From: Lachnospiraceae bacterium
GTDB taxonomy: Bacteria > Bacillota > Clostridia > Lachnospirales > Lachnospiraceae
NCBI GenBank assembly: GCA_902363135.1
Contig: CABIZF010000002.1
Coordinates: forward strand, 1-64,000
DNA: 64,000 bases
Direction: 5' to 3'
Shown: positions 34,001 to 43,145 of the stretch, one piece after another
Layout of the letters: the number at the start of each line of letters is the position of its first letter
Numbering within the stretch: position 1 is the stretch's first letter
Program-made: the position numbers and the translations under genes
The notes under the pieces: model-generated
What the model saw: the letters and a program-made list of their open reading frames with translations, nothing else
The model's database searches: none
Told to the model about the DNA's origin: nothing

Positions 34001-37000
34001 TCTACGACGGAGAAGAGCATGTAGTAACCGGCTATAAGGTAACCGACATCAGCAATGAGCTGTATGCGGAAGGCGATTTCGACTTCAGCGGAAATGCAGA
34101 AGCAAAACGTACAGCCGTAGGAAAGACTGGGATGGGTCTGACGGCAGCAAACTTCAAAAACGAAAGTGCGAACTTCAGCAATGTGACCTTTAAGGTAACG
34201 GATGGCTACATGGAAATTACTCCAGCTGGAGATGCAGTAGTAGTAACCATTGAAGGAAACTATGACAGCGCAGTCTACGACGGAGCAGAGCATAAGGTAA
34301 CCGGCTATAAGGTAACCGCTATCAGCAATGAGCTGTATGCGGAAGGCGATTTCGACTTCATCGGAACAGCGGAGGCGAAGCGTACGGAAGCCGGAACGAC
34401 CTATATGGGTCTGACGGCAGAGGATTTTGTAAACAAGAGTGTGAACTTCAGCAATGTAACCTTTAAGGTAACAGATGGCTACATGGAGATCACGCCGGTT
34501 ACGGAAGAAGTGGTAGTAACCATCGAAGGAAATCGTGACAGCGCGGTCTACGACGGAACAGAGCATGTGGTAACCGGATATGAGGTAACGGGAATCAGCA
34601 ATGTACTGTATACGAAGGACAACTTCAGCTTCAGTGGAAATGCAGAAGCAAAGCGTACAGCTGTAGGAAAGACCGATATGGGCCTGACGGCAGCAAACTT
34701 CAAAAACGAAAGTGCGAACTTCAGCAATGTAACCTTTAAGATAACGGATGGCTACATGGAGATCACACCGATCACGGATGAAGTGGTAGTGACCATCGCA
34801 GGAAACAATACCAGCAAGGTCTATGACGGAACAGAGCATGAGGTAACCGGTTATGATGTGACTGGCATTAGCAACCCGCTGTATGAGGAAACAGACATCC
34901 ATTTCAGTGGAAATGCGGAAGTCCGAGGAACCAATGCAGACACTTATGAGATGGGTCTGAGTGCAGACGACTTTACAAATATAAGCGGCAACTTCGCAAA
35001 TGTGAGGTTTGATGTAACGGACGGCTTCCTCAAAATCACAAAACGTGAAGTGGAGTTTACAGCCAACAGTGCATCTAAGGCGTATGATGGAAAAGCATTG
35101 ACGGATGATGGTTATACACTCACGGGCGGAAGTCTGGCGGAGAATCAGAATGAAACAGTTACCATAGTCGGCAGTCAGACACTGGTAGGCTCCAGCGACA
35201 ATGAGATTACAGAAGTAAGGATTGTTGCGGGTGGAGCAGTGACCAGAGCACTGGGTGAAGACGTAACGGATAACTACGCAATTACAACCATTAAGGGAAC
35301 TCTCACCGTCACTGATGGAACAGAGAATGATCCGGTAGATCCGGGCAAGGTTGTAACGAAGACACATGAAGATGCAGCTTATGATCTTGGTGAGACAGTA
35401 ACCTTTACTATCAGCGTAACGAATATTTACGACACCGCCAAGACCATCACGATCACGGAGCTTCCGGGCGTTGCGATCGAGGGAGCAGATGCTTCCAAAC
35501 CGAACGTTCTGGTAGTGACGAATGTACCGGCAGGTGAGACGATTACTGCAACGGCGACTTACACAATCACCTGGCAGGATATCGCAAATGGCAGCTTTGT
35601 CAATACCGTAAAGGCAGAGTTTTCCGATGGCAAGCCGTTTGAGACCACTGATACGGTAACTGTGGTCGATCCGGTATATGATTATACGATGGAAAAAACA
35701 GCGAAGGTACCGGAACATGAAAGTGGCATGGTTAAGGAAGGCGAGACGATTGGTTACACGATCAGGGTTCAGAATACCGGAAATCAGCCGCTGGAGGAGA
35801 TCAGGCTCACGGATACGCTGAACGCAGCAGGTACGATCGCAAACATCCGGGGTGCAGAATATGTACAGGATGGAAAGGTAACGATATTTACCATAAGAGA
35901 TCTGCAGCCGAATCAGACGATTACCATTACATATGAGTATGTGGTATTGGATGCAGATAAGGGCAAGACGATCAGCAACGCAGTAGTTGGTCCGAATCCG
36001 ACAGATCCGGAGAAGCCTGGTAAAGAAGGTGATACGGAGACAACCGTTGAGGATCCGAAGCTTGAGGTGAACAAAGAAGTAAAGGCGATCACAGCAGCGG
36101 ATGGCACAGAGAAGGATGTGACTGCAGAGGCGGCGCTGAACGACATTATTACCTACACGGTAACGGTTAAGAATACCGGAAATGTAGTTCTGACCGATGT
36201 GCATGTAGCAGACAGTCTGGAGGGCATCAAGCTGGCAGCGGGTCAGAGCTTTGAGTTCAGAAAGTTGGAAGCAGGAGAAACACAGACGATTACCTATACG
36301 TATCAGGTACAGGAGAAGGATCTCGGATCGATGATCGTCAATAAGGCAACTGCTACGGCAAAGGTTCCGGAAGATCCGGAGGATAAGCCGCAGCCGAAGG
36401 ACGAGGACGAGAAGGAAGTACCAACCGAGGACCGCAACCCGTCGCTGAAGGTAGAAAAAGAAGTTACATCCAAAGCAGCGGCAGAAGATGGCAGGTACAT
36501 TGCAGGCGAGACAATCACTTATAAGGTGACAGTGACAAACAACGGTAATTTGACACTGAAGGATGTGGTTCTGAAGGATGTATTGACAAGAGCAGACGGC
36601 ACGACAGTTCTGCCGGATGGCTGGGAGTCAGACGGACAGAAGATCGGTGAAATGGCACCGGGAGCAACCAGAGTATTTGAGTACAGCCACAAAGTGACAG
36701 AAGAGGATCTTGGCGGCGTGCTGAAAAATGCAGCGACAGCAAGTGGTGAACCGAAGCTGCCGAATCCGGATCCGGAGAAACCGGAACCGAAGCCGGAAGG
36801 TGAGGATGAAAAGGAAGTACCGATCGAGGATCGCAAACCGTCACTGAAGGCAGAAAAGAAGGTAACGTCCAAACCTGCAGCAGAAGATGGCAAGTACACC
36901 GTCGGTGAGACAATCACCTACGAAGTAACCGTAACGAATACAGGCAACCTGACCCTGAAGAACATCCACGTGCAGGATATCATGACCCGTCCGGATGGCA

Positions 37001-38163
37001 CACAGATGATTCCGAGCGGACTGACGAATCAGGTACAGACGATTGAAGGACTGGAGCCGAATGCAAGCGAGACGCTGAGATACACACATGTAGTAACGGA
37101 ACAGGATCTTGGCGGAGAGCTGAAGAATGCAGTGACTGTATCTGGTGAGCCGTCTGTTCCGAAGCCGAAGCCGGATCCGGAGAAACCGGAGCCAAAGCCG
37201 GAGGATAAGACGGAGGAAACTGTAATCACAGAGGATCCGACAAACTGCAGCATTATCGTTACGAAGAAACTGACCAATATGATGGATGAGGCACTGGTTC
37301 TGGATAACGCAGTATTCTATGTGGCACTGTTCACGGATGAGGGACTGACGAACCGGATCGGCGAAGTCAAGAAACTGACCTTTGGTGCAAACCAGAGCAC
37401 AGCAACAGCAGTCTTTGCTAAGATAAAGCGTGGTACTTACTACGTGGCAGAGACCGATGAAAATGGTAAGGTAATCACAAGCGGAGCATACAACAACGGC
37501 GCATTTGTAGCACAGTACGCAGCAGGTCAGAAGGTAGAAATCAAAGAAAACGGAACAGCAGCAGAATTTGCATTCGCAAATCAGTTCCTGGTTCTGCCAA
37601 GTGAGTATGATCTGTCGAAGCGTGTGACGATCGTGAAGTCCGTACAGACAAAGAAGGGGAAAGAACTGAAGACAAACGAAACCTTCTATGCCGGAATTTT
37701 CAGTGACGCGGCACACACACAGCTCGCAGAAAATGTAGACCAGAACATCGTTCCGCTGGCAACAAATGGAACAGCAGGTGCAAGAAATGAGATTGAAGTA
37801 ACCTTCGCACCTGGCGCTTCGACAACGCTGTACATTGCAGAGGTTTCAGCAGATGGTGTACCGGTAGAACAGAATGCAGCATTCGAATATACCGCAAGTA
37901 TTGATCAGAATGTGATCACGCTGTCTGAGGACACCGATGATGTGACCGTAAAGATCACGAATACTTCGAAGAAGGATGAACCGGAGACCGAGTGTGAAGA
38001 CAACCGGCAGTCAGAATCCAATAAACCGAAGGCAGCTGCAAACAGTGTAAAGACAGGCGATGACACCCCGCTTATGACATTTGTACTTCTGCTTCTGTGC
38101 TCAGCGTCTTGCATGATGCTTCTGGCAGGCAGACGTAAAAAAGAGGACGGACAGGATAGATGA
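28009..38163 (+). CDS. Giant cell-wall-anchored adhesin (body)
   Basis: 3384 residues from GTG 28009. The frame is open back to 27424, so the original protein was about 3600 residues starting at 27312. Domains (from GTG): Ala-rich helix to 30; beta-repeat 32-122; acidic Glu/Thr linker 123-193; adhesin-type beta domain 194-325; several InlB/Flg_new-type B-repeats 335-1105 (motifs FIGWY, FEGWYDG, YAIWG); MucBP-like [11 protein letters not shown] at about 1106; twelve 91-residue MBG-like repeats 1255-2346; another MBG unit; five DUF11-like repeats 2443-3070 ([12 protein letters not shown]); two Cna-B-like domains 3071-3325; a sorting end [10 protein letters not shown], hydrophobic helix and [10 protein letters not shown]. 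Sortase would attach it to peptidoglycan. Likely role is binding host or bacterial surfaces. Confidence 0.85.
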   Translation: MEEKAAQEAAAAQKAAEETAAQEKAAQEITYRVTFEAHATDYGSIYVRGESGPIASVSNYYKEVKENGSFAFTIHANDGYEVEHVRYADTNAELPKNAQGAYEIAAVTRNVKVVVTYKIVPQETADAAVETEADEGQTEAPTDESETEEDREAETEVGTENATEESTEAESEYETEPGTEVESETESENEEEILMPEFHYNGVCNGIAVAIQAPEGVFPEGTKTVLAAPSAESLAAAAAAAGQDVSDLMGVDITFRYDGKEIQPTSAVKVSFRAAEIADAEISNVYHVSDGGAVQAVTASQSGASLGFTADSFSTWIFPTAGGAVAPASILEPETSIATYVFNADGATVDTQYITRGDTLSEPAAPVKEGHRFIGWYVGETPVTFGTVSTVSETAEIIVKARFEEVYYVFFHNPEGAVVATKEGRAGDEITTSDVTFAVGAEESITGWYYSGSAVESVTLSDSNVDLYAKVEKGFWVTYDSDGGSYVAPEFYPAGETAELSAQPTKNGYSFEGWYDGNAEVTSTTKSVSVKAKWKENSSAQYRVIYWQQKVTDDKNAMDAQKTYAYVATETKTGRPGTTVNVNAITKSFNGFKKNTVNSKSVTIAADGSTIMNVYYDRVLCTVNYYVRENRKWNIKQTVTGLYGANLKEGEWWTDYYWYAHKDGGTGCILLTSYDFKTAGYANNEGNISSDGVVTTCNFYGTRKETGGKVYYYNEQADGSFKLVNTVTTGGGTLTIHQKYAGYDLYKYTTGRISGEPTTAEFWKNKTSCKDGEKAYEKPVYIASKLQSFRLDYSNGGEVQHHETVKYTASLNGYDAKFTPTTRPATVDANYTFDGWYSDPECTKKFDFNTTMPATNIVVYAGWKAPEVRVTAHRSPEDTTGVNVEAAYGESVDENLLPAISYDAETQEFLGWFTRNADGSYRPWDFSTKIYSDVDLYARVISKGTFKVTYDANGGTGTVEDGRAYAQGAKADVKAITGITAPTGKTFLYWSLNADGSGKKYYPNNTIEIEGDITLYAIWGDTTTTLLTYNGNGGATSDGKTKVVVSGLKNNQKVKAEGAIFTRTGYKFIGWSTNSEATAAEYAAGADVIVHADETVNVLYAVWEIRNDYRYTVHYYWNDTTEKVAEDKVVTNQTYNETITESPIAIEGYTPVNSGSQEMVIDAENKTITFYYYKNVGLTANSDTKVYNGQEQSVSGFTGAPEGADFSAIQVGAKGTDAGEYLAAFAEGTIGTVDKTEKYIVKGATDGKLTIKPVADEVVVTIEGNHDSKVYDGTEHVVTGYEVTEISNVLYTKDNFSFSGNAEAKRTAVGKTDMGLTAANFKNESANFSNVTFKVTDGYMEITPAGDAVVVTIEGNNASAVYDGAEHKVTGYTVVSISNKLYQESDFSFSGTAEAKRTEAGTTYMGLKEEHFKNKNANFSKVIFNVTDGYMEITPVADEVVVTIAGNNASAVYDGTEHKVTGYKVTAISNELYKESDFSFSGTAEAKRTEAGTTYMGLKAEDFANKSANFSNVTFEITDGYMEITPVTEEVVVTIVGNNASAVYDGTEHKVTGYTVVSISNKLYKESDFSFSGTAEAKRTEAGTTYMGLTAEDFANKSANFSNVTFKVTDGYMEITPVTDEVVITIEGNHDSKTYDGTEHVVTGYEVTGISNVLYTKDNFSFSGNAEAKRTAVGKTDMGLTAANFKNESANFSNVTFAVTDGYMEITPAGDAVVVTIVGNNASAVYDGTEHKVTGYTVVSISNKLYKESDFSFSGTAEAKRTEAGTTYMGLKEEHFKNKNANFSKVIFNVTDGYMEITPVADEVVVTIAGNNASAVYDGTEHKVTGYTVVSISNKLYKESDFSFSGTAEAKRTEAGTTYMGLKAEDFANKSANFSNVTFEVTDGYMEITPVVDEVVVTIAGNNASAVYDGTEHKVTGYTVVSISNKLYKESDFSFSGTAEAKRTEAGTTYMGLTAEDFANRSANFANVTFKVTDGYMEITPVTDEVVVTIEGNNDSAVYDGEEHVVTGYKVTDISNELYAEGDFDFSGNAEAKRTAVGKTGMGLTAANFKNESANFSNVTFKVTDGYMEITPAGDAVVVTIEGNYDSAVYDGAEHKVTGYKVTAISNELYAEGDFDFIGTAEAKRTEAGTTYMGLTAEDFVNKSVNFSNVTFKVTDGYMEITPVTEEVVVTIEGNRDSAVYDGTEHVVTGYEVTGISNVLYTKDNFSFSGNAEAKRTAVGKTDMGLTAANFKNESANFSNVTFKITDGYMEITPITDEVVVTIAGNNTSKVYDGTEHEVTGYDVTGISNPLYEETDIHFSGNAEVRGTNADTYEMGLSADDFTNISGNFANVRFDVTDGFLKITKREVEFTANSASKAYDGKALTDDGYTLTGGSLAENQNETVTIVGSQTLVGSSDNEITEVRIVAGGAVTRALGEDVTDNYAITTIKGTLTVTDGTENDPVDPGKVVTKTHEDAAYDLGETVTFTISVTNIYDTAKTITITELPGVAIEGADASKPNVLVVTNVPAGETITATATYTITWQDIANGSFVNTVKAEFSDGKPFETTDTVTVVDPVYDYTMEKTAKVPEHESGMVKEGETIGYTIRVQNTGNQPLEEIRLTDTLNAAGTIANIRGAEYVQDGKVTIFTIRDLQPNQTITITYEYVVLDADKGKTISNAVVGPNPTDPEKPGKEGDTETTVEDPKLEVNKEVKAITAADGTEKDVTAEAALNDIITYTVTVKNTGNVVLTDVHVADSLEGIKLAAGQSFEFRKLEAGETQTITYTYQVQEKDLGSMIVNKATATAKVPEDPEDKPQPKDEDEKEVPTEDRNPSLKVEKEVTSKAAAEDGRYIAGETITYKVTVTNNGNLTLKDVVLKDVLTRADGTTVLPDGWESDGQKIGEMAPGATRVFEYSHKVTEEDLGGVLKNAATASGEPKLPNPDPEKPEPKPEGEDEKEVPIEDRKPSLKAEKKVTSKPAAEDGKYTVGETITYEVTVTNTGNLTLKNIHVQDIMTRPDGTQMIPSGLTNQVQTIEGLEPNASETLRYTHVVTEQDLGGELKNAVTVSGEPSVPKPKPDPEKPEPKPEDKTEETVITEDPTNCSIIVTKKLTNMMDEALVLDNAVFYVALFTDEGLTNRIGEVKKLTFGANQSTATAVFAKIKRGTYYVAETDENGKVITSGAYNNGAFVAQYAAGQKVEIKENGTAAEFAFANQFLVLPSEYDLSKRVTIVKSVQTKKGKELKTNETFYAGIFSDAAHTQLAENVDQNIVPLATNGTAGARNEIEVTFAPGASTTLYIAEVSADGVPVEQNAAFEYTASIDQNVITLSEDTDDVTVKITNTSKKDEPETECEDNRQSESNKPKAAANSVKTGDDTPLMTFVLLLLCSASCMMLLAGRRKKEDGQDR
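31771..35046 (+). repeat. Twelve tandem 273-bp repeats in adhesin
   Basis: Each 91-codon unit carries VVVTIxGNxxSxVYDGxEHxV and TGYxVxxISNxLY, then FSGxAEAKRT and [14 protein letters not shown] ends. Units 1, 5, 9 and 11 are of one type ([18 protein letters not shown]); units 2-4, 6-8 and 10 are of another ([16 protein letters not shown]); unit 12 has diverged. Units 1-4 and 5-8 match position by position, indicating duplication of a 1092-bp block. Confidence 0.9.
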
Positions 38164-38213
38164 CCAAAAGGCGGAGCAAAACAGGAAAATGGTAAATTAT
38201 AAGAAATGAGGAG

Positions 38214-38245
38214 ACTCCTCTGTCAGAGATGGCAGGGGAGTTTTT
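38214..38245 (+). terminator. Terminator after adhesin
   Basis: ACTCCTCTG, loop, CAGGGGAGT followed by TTTTTC, 50 bp after the adhesin stop. Confidence 0.75.
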
Positions 38246-38377
38246 CTGTGGATGTATATTCTGCGTTTTTCCGGAAATCCTATCATTAAGTCAGCAGAGC
38301 ACCTGCTGCAGTAAATCAAGGATACGTGGGCAGGGCATCAGGGTCGGTGTTCACGGGAAAAGGATGAGGTGAATAGG

Positions 38378-39247
38378 ATGAATCGAAAAGATGTCAGGGA
38401 ATTTCTGAAAAAGCGCAGCACAATCTGGACGCTCAGCCTGTGTATGACAGGTGCAATTGTACTTGGCGGAATCACATCAATGGATCAGGCCCGGCGGAAG
38501 GCAGAGCTCACGGAGACGGAGAGCGAGCCTGGCGCACAGGCACAGCTGGATGTAAATGATACGCTCGGAAGCGCTCTGGATGAGGAAGAGGCAGAATCGG
38601 ATCCGGTAGCAGCAGTCGCCGGAAATGAGGTCACAGAGGAAAAAATCACGGAAGCGGAATCAGAAAAGACAGAAGAGGAAAGCGCAGCAGTACAGCCGGA
38701 GGCGGTAAACGATGCAGGTCAGTCGGGAGATATTGCACAGTCGGACGGAAGCGGAGAAGAAGAGGCAGACGTGCAGGAGGTATCCGCATCCGTCATTTCC
38801 AACGAAGTGCTGGTACAGAACGGGATTGCATTTGCAGCCGACGAGGAGCAGCTGCTCTGGCCGGCTGCCGGGACTTTACTGATGGATTACAGCATGGACG
38901 GAAGTGTGTATTTTGCCACATTGAATCAGTACAAGTATAATCCGGCGCTCGTGCTCGGAAGCGAAGTCGGCAATCAGGTGCTGGCTGCGGCGAAGGGCAT
39001 TGTGGAATCCATTTACATCGATGAAGAGACCGGGACGACGCTTGTACTGAATATCGGAAATGGTTATCGTCTGACTTATGGACAGCTGAAGGAGCTGGCA
39101 GTATCGCAGGGTGATATCGTAGAATCCGGAGCGGTGCTCGGCTATGTGAGCGAGCCGACGAAGTACTATACAAAGGAAGGCAGCAACCTGTACTTTGAGA
39201 TGACAAAGGATGAGACACCGGTCGATCCGATCCTGTATCTGGAATAA
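38378..39247 (+). CDS. M23/LytM-like membrane protein with degenerate active site (SpoIIQ-like)
   Basis: 289 residues from ATG 38378 (GAGGTGA 5 bp upstream; the GTG at 38369 lies in that site). A single N-terminal membrane helix (TIWTLSLCMTGAIVLGGI, about 16-33), then an acidic Glu-rich linker to about 150, then an M23 fold (LLWPAAGTLLMDYS, VLAAAKGIVESIYIDEETGT, GAVLGYVSEPT, NLYFEMTKDETPVDPILYLE). The catalytic HxxxD and HxH histidines are replaced (NLYFE for HLHFE), so no peptidase activity is expected. SpoIIQ works this way, pairing with SpoIIIAH across the forespore membranes; this copy may be that or a general scaffold. Confidence 0.7.
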   Translation: MNRKDVREFLKKRSTIWTLSLCMTGAIVLGGITSMDQARRKAELTETESEPGAQAQLDVNDTLGSALDEEEAESDPVAAVAGNEVTEEKITEAESEKTEEESAAVQPEAVNDAGQSGDIAQSDGSGEEEADVQEVSASVISNEVLVQNGIAFAADEEQLLWPAAGTLLMDYSMDGSVYFATLNQYKYNPALVLGSEVGNQVLAAAKGIVESIYIDEETGTTLVLNIGNGYRLTYGQLKELAVSQGDIVESGAVLGYVSEPTKYYTKEGSNLYFEMTKDETPVDPILYLE

Positions 39248-39509
39248 ATGCACCGATCAGAGGGTGTGGTATATACTATAGAAGCAGCAGCTTTTCGTAC
39301 CGCTGAAGGCTGCTGCCTGTGTATAGCCGAATCCATGTATCAGTTGCTGTCCCGGGTATGACAGCCTGTATCATCAGGTGACTTGTCGTGCAGGAAGATG
39401 AGATGGTTCGGTAAAAAACAGTACAGGAGAATCCGCAGCTGCACTGCCACACAGGAGTTATTATTTCACTGGTGAAATACCGGACCGGCGGCTGCTTGAG
39501 ATAAATGAA

Positions 39510-39551
39510 GGCGCCATTCCACGGAACAGGAGACTGCATGGGAATGGCGCC
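39510..39551. other. 11-bp-stem hairpin in gene-free region
   Basis: GGCGCCATTCC (39510-39520) pairs with GGAATGGCGCC (39541-39551). There is no T-run. The gene-free stretch 39248-39594 otherwise holds only weak GC-rich stems near 39284 (GCAGCAGC...GCTGCTGC). A reverse-strand ORF here has no coding features. Confidence 0.4.
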
Positions 39552-39594
39552 GTACATAATGTCAATTCTGAGAATCATTGCCTGGATTTTTTTG

Positions 39595-39626
39595 CAAAAA
39601 AGAGGGTGGAACCTTTGTCCCACCCT
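39595..39626 (-). terminator. Terminator facing the rubrerythrin fragment
   Basis: Read on the minus strand: AGGGTGG, loop, CCACCCT, then TTTTTT (the plus strand shows AAAAAA at 39596-39601). It suits a minus-strand transcript that once carried a rubrerythrin gene. Confidence 0.65.
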
Positions 39627-39643
39627 CCTGCAAATGTCAAATA

Positions 39644-39716
39644 TTAGCCGAAGTATCTCTTAAGCAGTCCAGCGAATGCTTTTCCGTGTCTTGCTTCATC
39701 TCTTGCCATCTCATGA
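39644..39716 (-). pseudogene. C-terminal fragment of a second rubrerythrin
   Basis: Encodes [23 protein letters not shown] in the same reading as the 3' end of the intact gene at 55996-56538, with very high DNA identity (for example TTAGCCGAAGTATCTCTTAA). Everything upstream of this segment is missing. The downstream end was copied with its terminator region. Confidence 0.75.
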
Positions 39717-39821
39717 ACGGGTCAGAGGGATTCTTGAGAGAACAACAGGCGAAGAACTCTGTACTATAAGGAAGAGCTGGGAAACAAGAGTACACTTCTT
39801 CTTACAATTCTACAACAACTT

Positions 39822-40633
39822 TCAAAGAACTTTCGGAATAATTGACAGTATCGTGTCTGTTTTTCGCCGACAGAAAGAAATGATGCCTTTCATTACCACT
39901 TCAAATCCTGCACACAGCACATATGTGTCCAGCATCAGCTGAATGCTGCGCGCATGCAGCAGGTAATTCGGAAAGAAGAAATAGTTCGGGTTAGAGGTTT
40001 TAGACCAGTTGATTTGCTGAGCCACATCCATGTCGAACATCTGTCCCGGAAAGCCCAGGGAGTACATTAGTCCACAGACAGAGATCAACCATGGGCAGTT
40101 CAAGCTTTCTCCATCAGTCAGATACAGCCTCATGGAAGTGACTGATGCAGTTTTCCTATATTTTTTATGCAGGTAAAAGGGAATCACCAGGAAGGTGAGA
40201 AACATTGATAGTGCAGAATAGAAGCACATGCCGAAAATGTATACCCCAAAGAGTTTAAAGCCCAGTATAATGCCACAGTAACTTAAGGGGGCTTCAAATT
40301 GAAGTATTTTTTGGTATAGTTGTAGGTGTTGACGATGAAGTTGTTGCTTTTCGGCATCTCATAGGTGTTGACATCGTGGCGTGTTTCGTCCCAGTGCTGC
40401 AGCAGGCTCACATCCAGGCGGGCGAAGCAAACATAGCCGCACAGGAAGGTGAAAATGGCATAAATCAGCCAGATGCTGTAAGTATCGAAGATGTGCGGAA
40501 GCTTATTTTTCTTCAACTTCATTAGCTCCTGTTTCTTATGATGGTTTTGCAATCCGGGAATGAGCCGGAGCTGTTCTTTCTTATTATGGGAGATATCGAA
40601 AAAAATCCAATGCTTTTCGTTCGAGATATACAC
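39822..40633 (-). pseudogene. ArnT/GT39-like membrane glycosyltransferase, frameshifted and truncated
   Basis: The first part (40633-40283) reads DTYSIWLIYAIFTFLCGYVC and LLQHWDETRHDVNTYEM..NTYNYTKKYFNLKPP. This is the lipid-mannose/arabinose transferase start: a membrane helix, then the D/E-rich catalytic loop. One C is missing in the C-run at about 40285-40290. After it the frame continues (LSYCGIILGFKLFGVYIFGM...) to 39822. Only about 260 of the usual 550-700 residues remain. Confidence 0.6.
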
Positions 40634-40649
40634 TATTATTTATATGATA

Positions 40650-40695
40650 TTGACAAAAACGATAATAAAGAATAATATAAAATTATAAACGATAA
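40650..40695 (+). promoter_or_regulatory. Promoter with two AAACGATAA operator words
   Basis: TTGACA (40650-40655), 17-bp spacer, TAATAT (40673-40678). AAACGATAA occurs at 40657-40665, between -35 and -10, and again 30 bp later at 40687-40695. The same word precedes the ABC operon (47141-47149), so it is a likely DeoR-type or shared operator of this locus. Confidence 0.6.
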
Positions 40696-40719
40696 CAAAA
40701 CAAAACGAGGTGATATAGT

Positions 40720-41745
40720 ATGGGAAAGAAAACGAAAATTGGTTTGATCGGTTGCGGAAGGGCAGGTATGATTCACGCACGAGATATGATGTATAGTGTT
40801 CAGGATGCCCAGATGGTCTGTGTTTCGGACGTGAATGAGGAAAATGCGCGGAAAGCAGCGGAGGAGCTGGGATGTGAATATTGTACGGATTATCTTGATG
40901 TTTTAAAAAGAGAAGATATCGATGCGGTTATTATCGCTGTGCCGACAAAGTTTCACAGAGATATTGCGGTAGAAGCTGCAGCATATAAAAAACACATTTT
41001 TTGTGAAAAACCAATGGCGATGAATGTGCCGGAATGTGGTGATATGATTGCGGCAGCGCAGGAAAATGGAGTGATCTTACAGATTGGTTTTATGCGCAGA
41101 TTTGATACGAGTTTTCAACGTGCGAAAGAAATTGTGGAGTCAGGCAAAATCGGTGAGGTGGTCATGGTAAAATCGCTGACACATGGGCCAAGCACACCAC
41201 ATGAGTGGATGTATGATATTGCCAAAAGCAACGGACCTTTGGCAGAAGTAAACAGCCATGACATTGATACGGTTCGGTGGTTGACCGGTGCTGAGGTAAA
41301 AAGCGTATATGCAATTGCCGGTAATTACAGATGCAGTCAGGCTAGGGAAAAGTATCCGGATTTCTATGACAGTGTGCTGATGAGTGTTCGCATGGATAAC
41401 GGAATGATGGGGTGCATCGATGGAGCGCAGGGGGTTGAATACGGGTATGATGCAAGAGTGGATATTGTCGGAACTAAGGGACTTGTTACCATTGGAGATT
41501 TGAAAGATAAGACAACGGTTACCTATACAAAAGATGGCGGAATGACCGGGGATGTAGTCAGAACCTGGATGAACCTGTTTACAGATGCTTATATTGCAGA
41601 GGACAGAAGCTTTGTCGAATGTGTGCGTGAAAATAGGGAACCGCTGGTCAGCGGTTGGGATGGTATGATGGCAGTAGCCGTAGTAAGAGCGGGGAATGAG
41701 TCCATTCGAACCGGACAGGTTGTTACCTTGCAGGCGGACAGGTGA
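40720..41745 (+). CDS. Gfo/Idh/MocA-family NAD(P)-dependent sugar dehydrogenase
   Basis: 341 residues. N-terminal Rossmann motif IGLIGCGRAGMIHARDM (about 6-22), then FCEKPMAMNVPECGDM with the EKP Lys (about 92-97). The C-terminal half has the sheet domain with SHDIDTVRWLTGAEV (about 180-195; the Asp/His catalytic pair lies in NSHDID). Relatives oxidise inositols, glucose-type sugars or glycosides at one carbon. First gene of the locus, with GAGGTGA before the ATG; 24 bp before the isomerase-like gene. The exact substrate is unknown. Confidence 0.85.
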   Translation: MGKKTKIGLIGCGRAGMIHARDMMYSVQDAQMVCVSDVNEENARKAAEELGCEYCTDYLDVLKREDIDAVIIAVPTKFHRDIAVEAAAYKKHIFCEKPMAMNVPECGDMIAAAQENGVILQIGFMRRFDTSFQRAKEIVESGKIGEVVMVKSLTHGPSTPHEWMYDIAKSNGPLAEVNSHDIDTVRWLTGAEVKSVYAIAGNYRCSQAREKYPDFYDSVLMSVRMDNGMMGCIDGAQGVEYGYDARVDIVGTKGLVTIGDLKDKTTVTYTKDGGMTGDVVRTWMNLFTDAYIAEDRSFVECVRENREPLVSGWDGMMAVAVVRAGNESIRTGQVVTLQADR

Positions 41746-41769
41746 GATTGACGAAAAGGAGACCGGGGT

Positions 41770-43101
41770 ATGAAAGCAAAACTCGCGCCGCTGATCTTTG
41801 CAGAGATCAACGAAAGGGAACAAAGGGAGTATCAGGAACAGCTGCGGCTGCTTCTGGAAATGTATGGAGATGTGGCTGAATTTCTGAAACCTGTTACGGT
41901 AGGAGAGAAAATATCAGATCAGGCGGATGCGATTGTTTTTCCGCAGATGATTTTTGCTGCATTTCGGCACGATGAAGTAATGAAGAAATACGATTTGCCT
42001 ATGATCATGCTGACAAGCAAATTCGGCACAATAGAGATGTGGGACTGGGAAATTGTTACCTATCTGCGTGATCTGGGCTGCAAAGTATTTTCGCCTTATA
42101 GCGTCGATATGACAAGGGTGCTTATCCGGGCGCTGGCTGTTAAGAAAAAACTGGCTGACGGAGCAAAATTTCTGATGTTTCAGGATTCGCCTGGTGAGGG
42201 AAAGCAGGCGAATATTTTTAAAAAATTCTACTGGTGGGAACAGGGGAGTACGGCTGCTATGGAAGATGTGTTTGGCTGCAAACTGATTTACCGCAGTTGG
42301 AAGGAAGTCAATGAACGGGCCCGATCGATTTCCCTGGAAGAAGCGGGAAGGGTGTGTGCAGACTGGGACATCAGGCAGGAGGGTGTAGCGGAAGAATGTT
42401 TTCTGCGCGCTGTTAGATTGTATATTGCGGTGAAACGAGTCATTGAGGAAGTAGGAGGCGTAGATGGTGTTGGAGCAAACTGTCTGAATGAATCTTTTCA
42501 TAGTGATACAACACCCTGTCTGGCCTGGAATATGTTATTTGAACGGGATAATATCATCTGGGCATGTGAAGGGGACACACTGACATTATTATCTACATTT
42601 ATTATTTACAGAACGATTGAAAAGCCGATCATGATGACCAATCTGTATCCGTTTTTGATGGGAATGGCTGCTTTGGCACATGAGAGGATTGATCATTTCC
42701 CAGATATTGCAGAACCGGATAAGCATGCGCTGGGGGTACACTGTGGATACTTTGGTTTTGTGCCGAGAAAGTTCTGCTGTGAATGGACACTGCGTCCTAA
42801 GGTATTGGAAATTGTGGACGAACATGCCTGTGTGGTAGACTGCAGAATGGTAAAAGGTCCTGTGACATTGGCCAAAATTTATCCGGGATTTAAAAAATTG
42901 TCATTGATCAGGGCCGAACTGGAGGATTATGTACAATATCCGGGTTCTGACTGCAGAAACGGTGCGCTGATTCGTTATCGTGACGGGTATCGGGTGATGG
43001 ATGAACTCTGCTCGCACCATTCGCTGATCATCCAGGGAGATGCCATTCCGCAGCTGCGGCAGCTGGCGAAAATATTTGAATGGGAAGTTGTGGAAATGTA
43101 A
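41770..43101 (+). CDS. FucI/AraA-superfamily sugar isomerase-like protein
   Basis: 443 residues. The N-terminal region (MKAKLAPLIFAEINEREQRE, ADAIVFPQMIFAA) and the central DGAKFLMFQDSPGEGKQA and VGANCLNESFHSDTTPCLAW blocks resemble L-fucose/L-arabinose isomerase-fold proteins, where Glu/Asp/His bind manganese to interconvert aldose and ketose. Candidate metal residues: NESFHSD, CEGD (about 274), and GVHCGYFG. Called by fold-level resemblance; substrate unknown. AAAGGAG before the ATG. Followed directly by a kinase gene, as expected for aldose-to-ketose, then ketose-phosphate. Confidence 0.6.
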   Translation: MKAKLAPLIFAEINEREQREYQEQLRLLLEMYGDVAEFLKPVTVGEKISDQADAIVFPQMIFAAFRHDEVMKKYDLPMIMLTSKFGTIEMWDWEIVTYLRDLGCKVFSPYSVDMTRVLIRALAVKKKLADGAKFLMFQDSPGEGKQANIFKKFYWWEQGSTAAMEDVFGCKLIYRSWKEVNERARSISLEEAGRVCADWDIRQEGVAEECFLRAVRLYIAVKRVIEEVGGVDGVGANCLNESFHSDTTPCLAWNMLFERDNIIWACEGDTLTLLSTFIIYRTIEKPIMMTNLYPFLMGMAALAHERIDHFPDIAEPDKHALGVHCGYFGFVPRKFCCEWTLRPKVLEIVDEHACVVDCRMVKGPVTLAKIYPGFKKLSLIRAELEDYVQYPGSDCRNGALIRYRDGYRVMDELCSHHSLIIQGDAIPQLRQLAKIFEWEVVEM

Positions 43102-43102
43102 A

Positions 43103-43145
43103 AGGAAGGAGAAGTGCGCTGCGGTTTGCAGCGCACCCAAAATCA
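43103..43145 (+). promoter_or_regulatory. Hairpin between ribosome binding site and kinase start
   Basis: GGAAGGAG (43104-43111) is followed by GTGCGCTGC, loop GGTTT, GCAGCGCAC (a perfect 9-bp stem, 43114-43136), and then CCCAAAATCA before the GTG at 43146. Folding the hairpin would bring the ribosome site to about 11 bases from the start. Without it the gap is over 30 bases. Confidence 0.6.

Noticed and set aside
31771..35046. CRISPR-like or recombination array
   Set aside because: The 273-bp repeats are coding, contiguous and without spacers.
31084..36204. 1706-codon open frame on the minus strand
   Set aside because: It is exactly antisense to the adhesin repeats. Its length comes from the 273-bp repetition and the codon pattern of the plus-strand gene. 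It has no ribosome site and no known domain.
39276..39623. Minus-strand ORF of 115 codons
   Set aside because: It spans a terminator and a GC-rich hairpin, has no ribosome site and no recognisable family.
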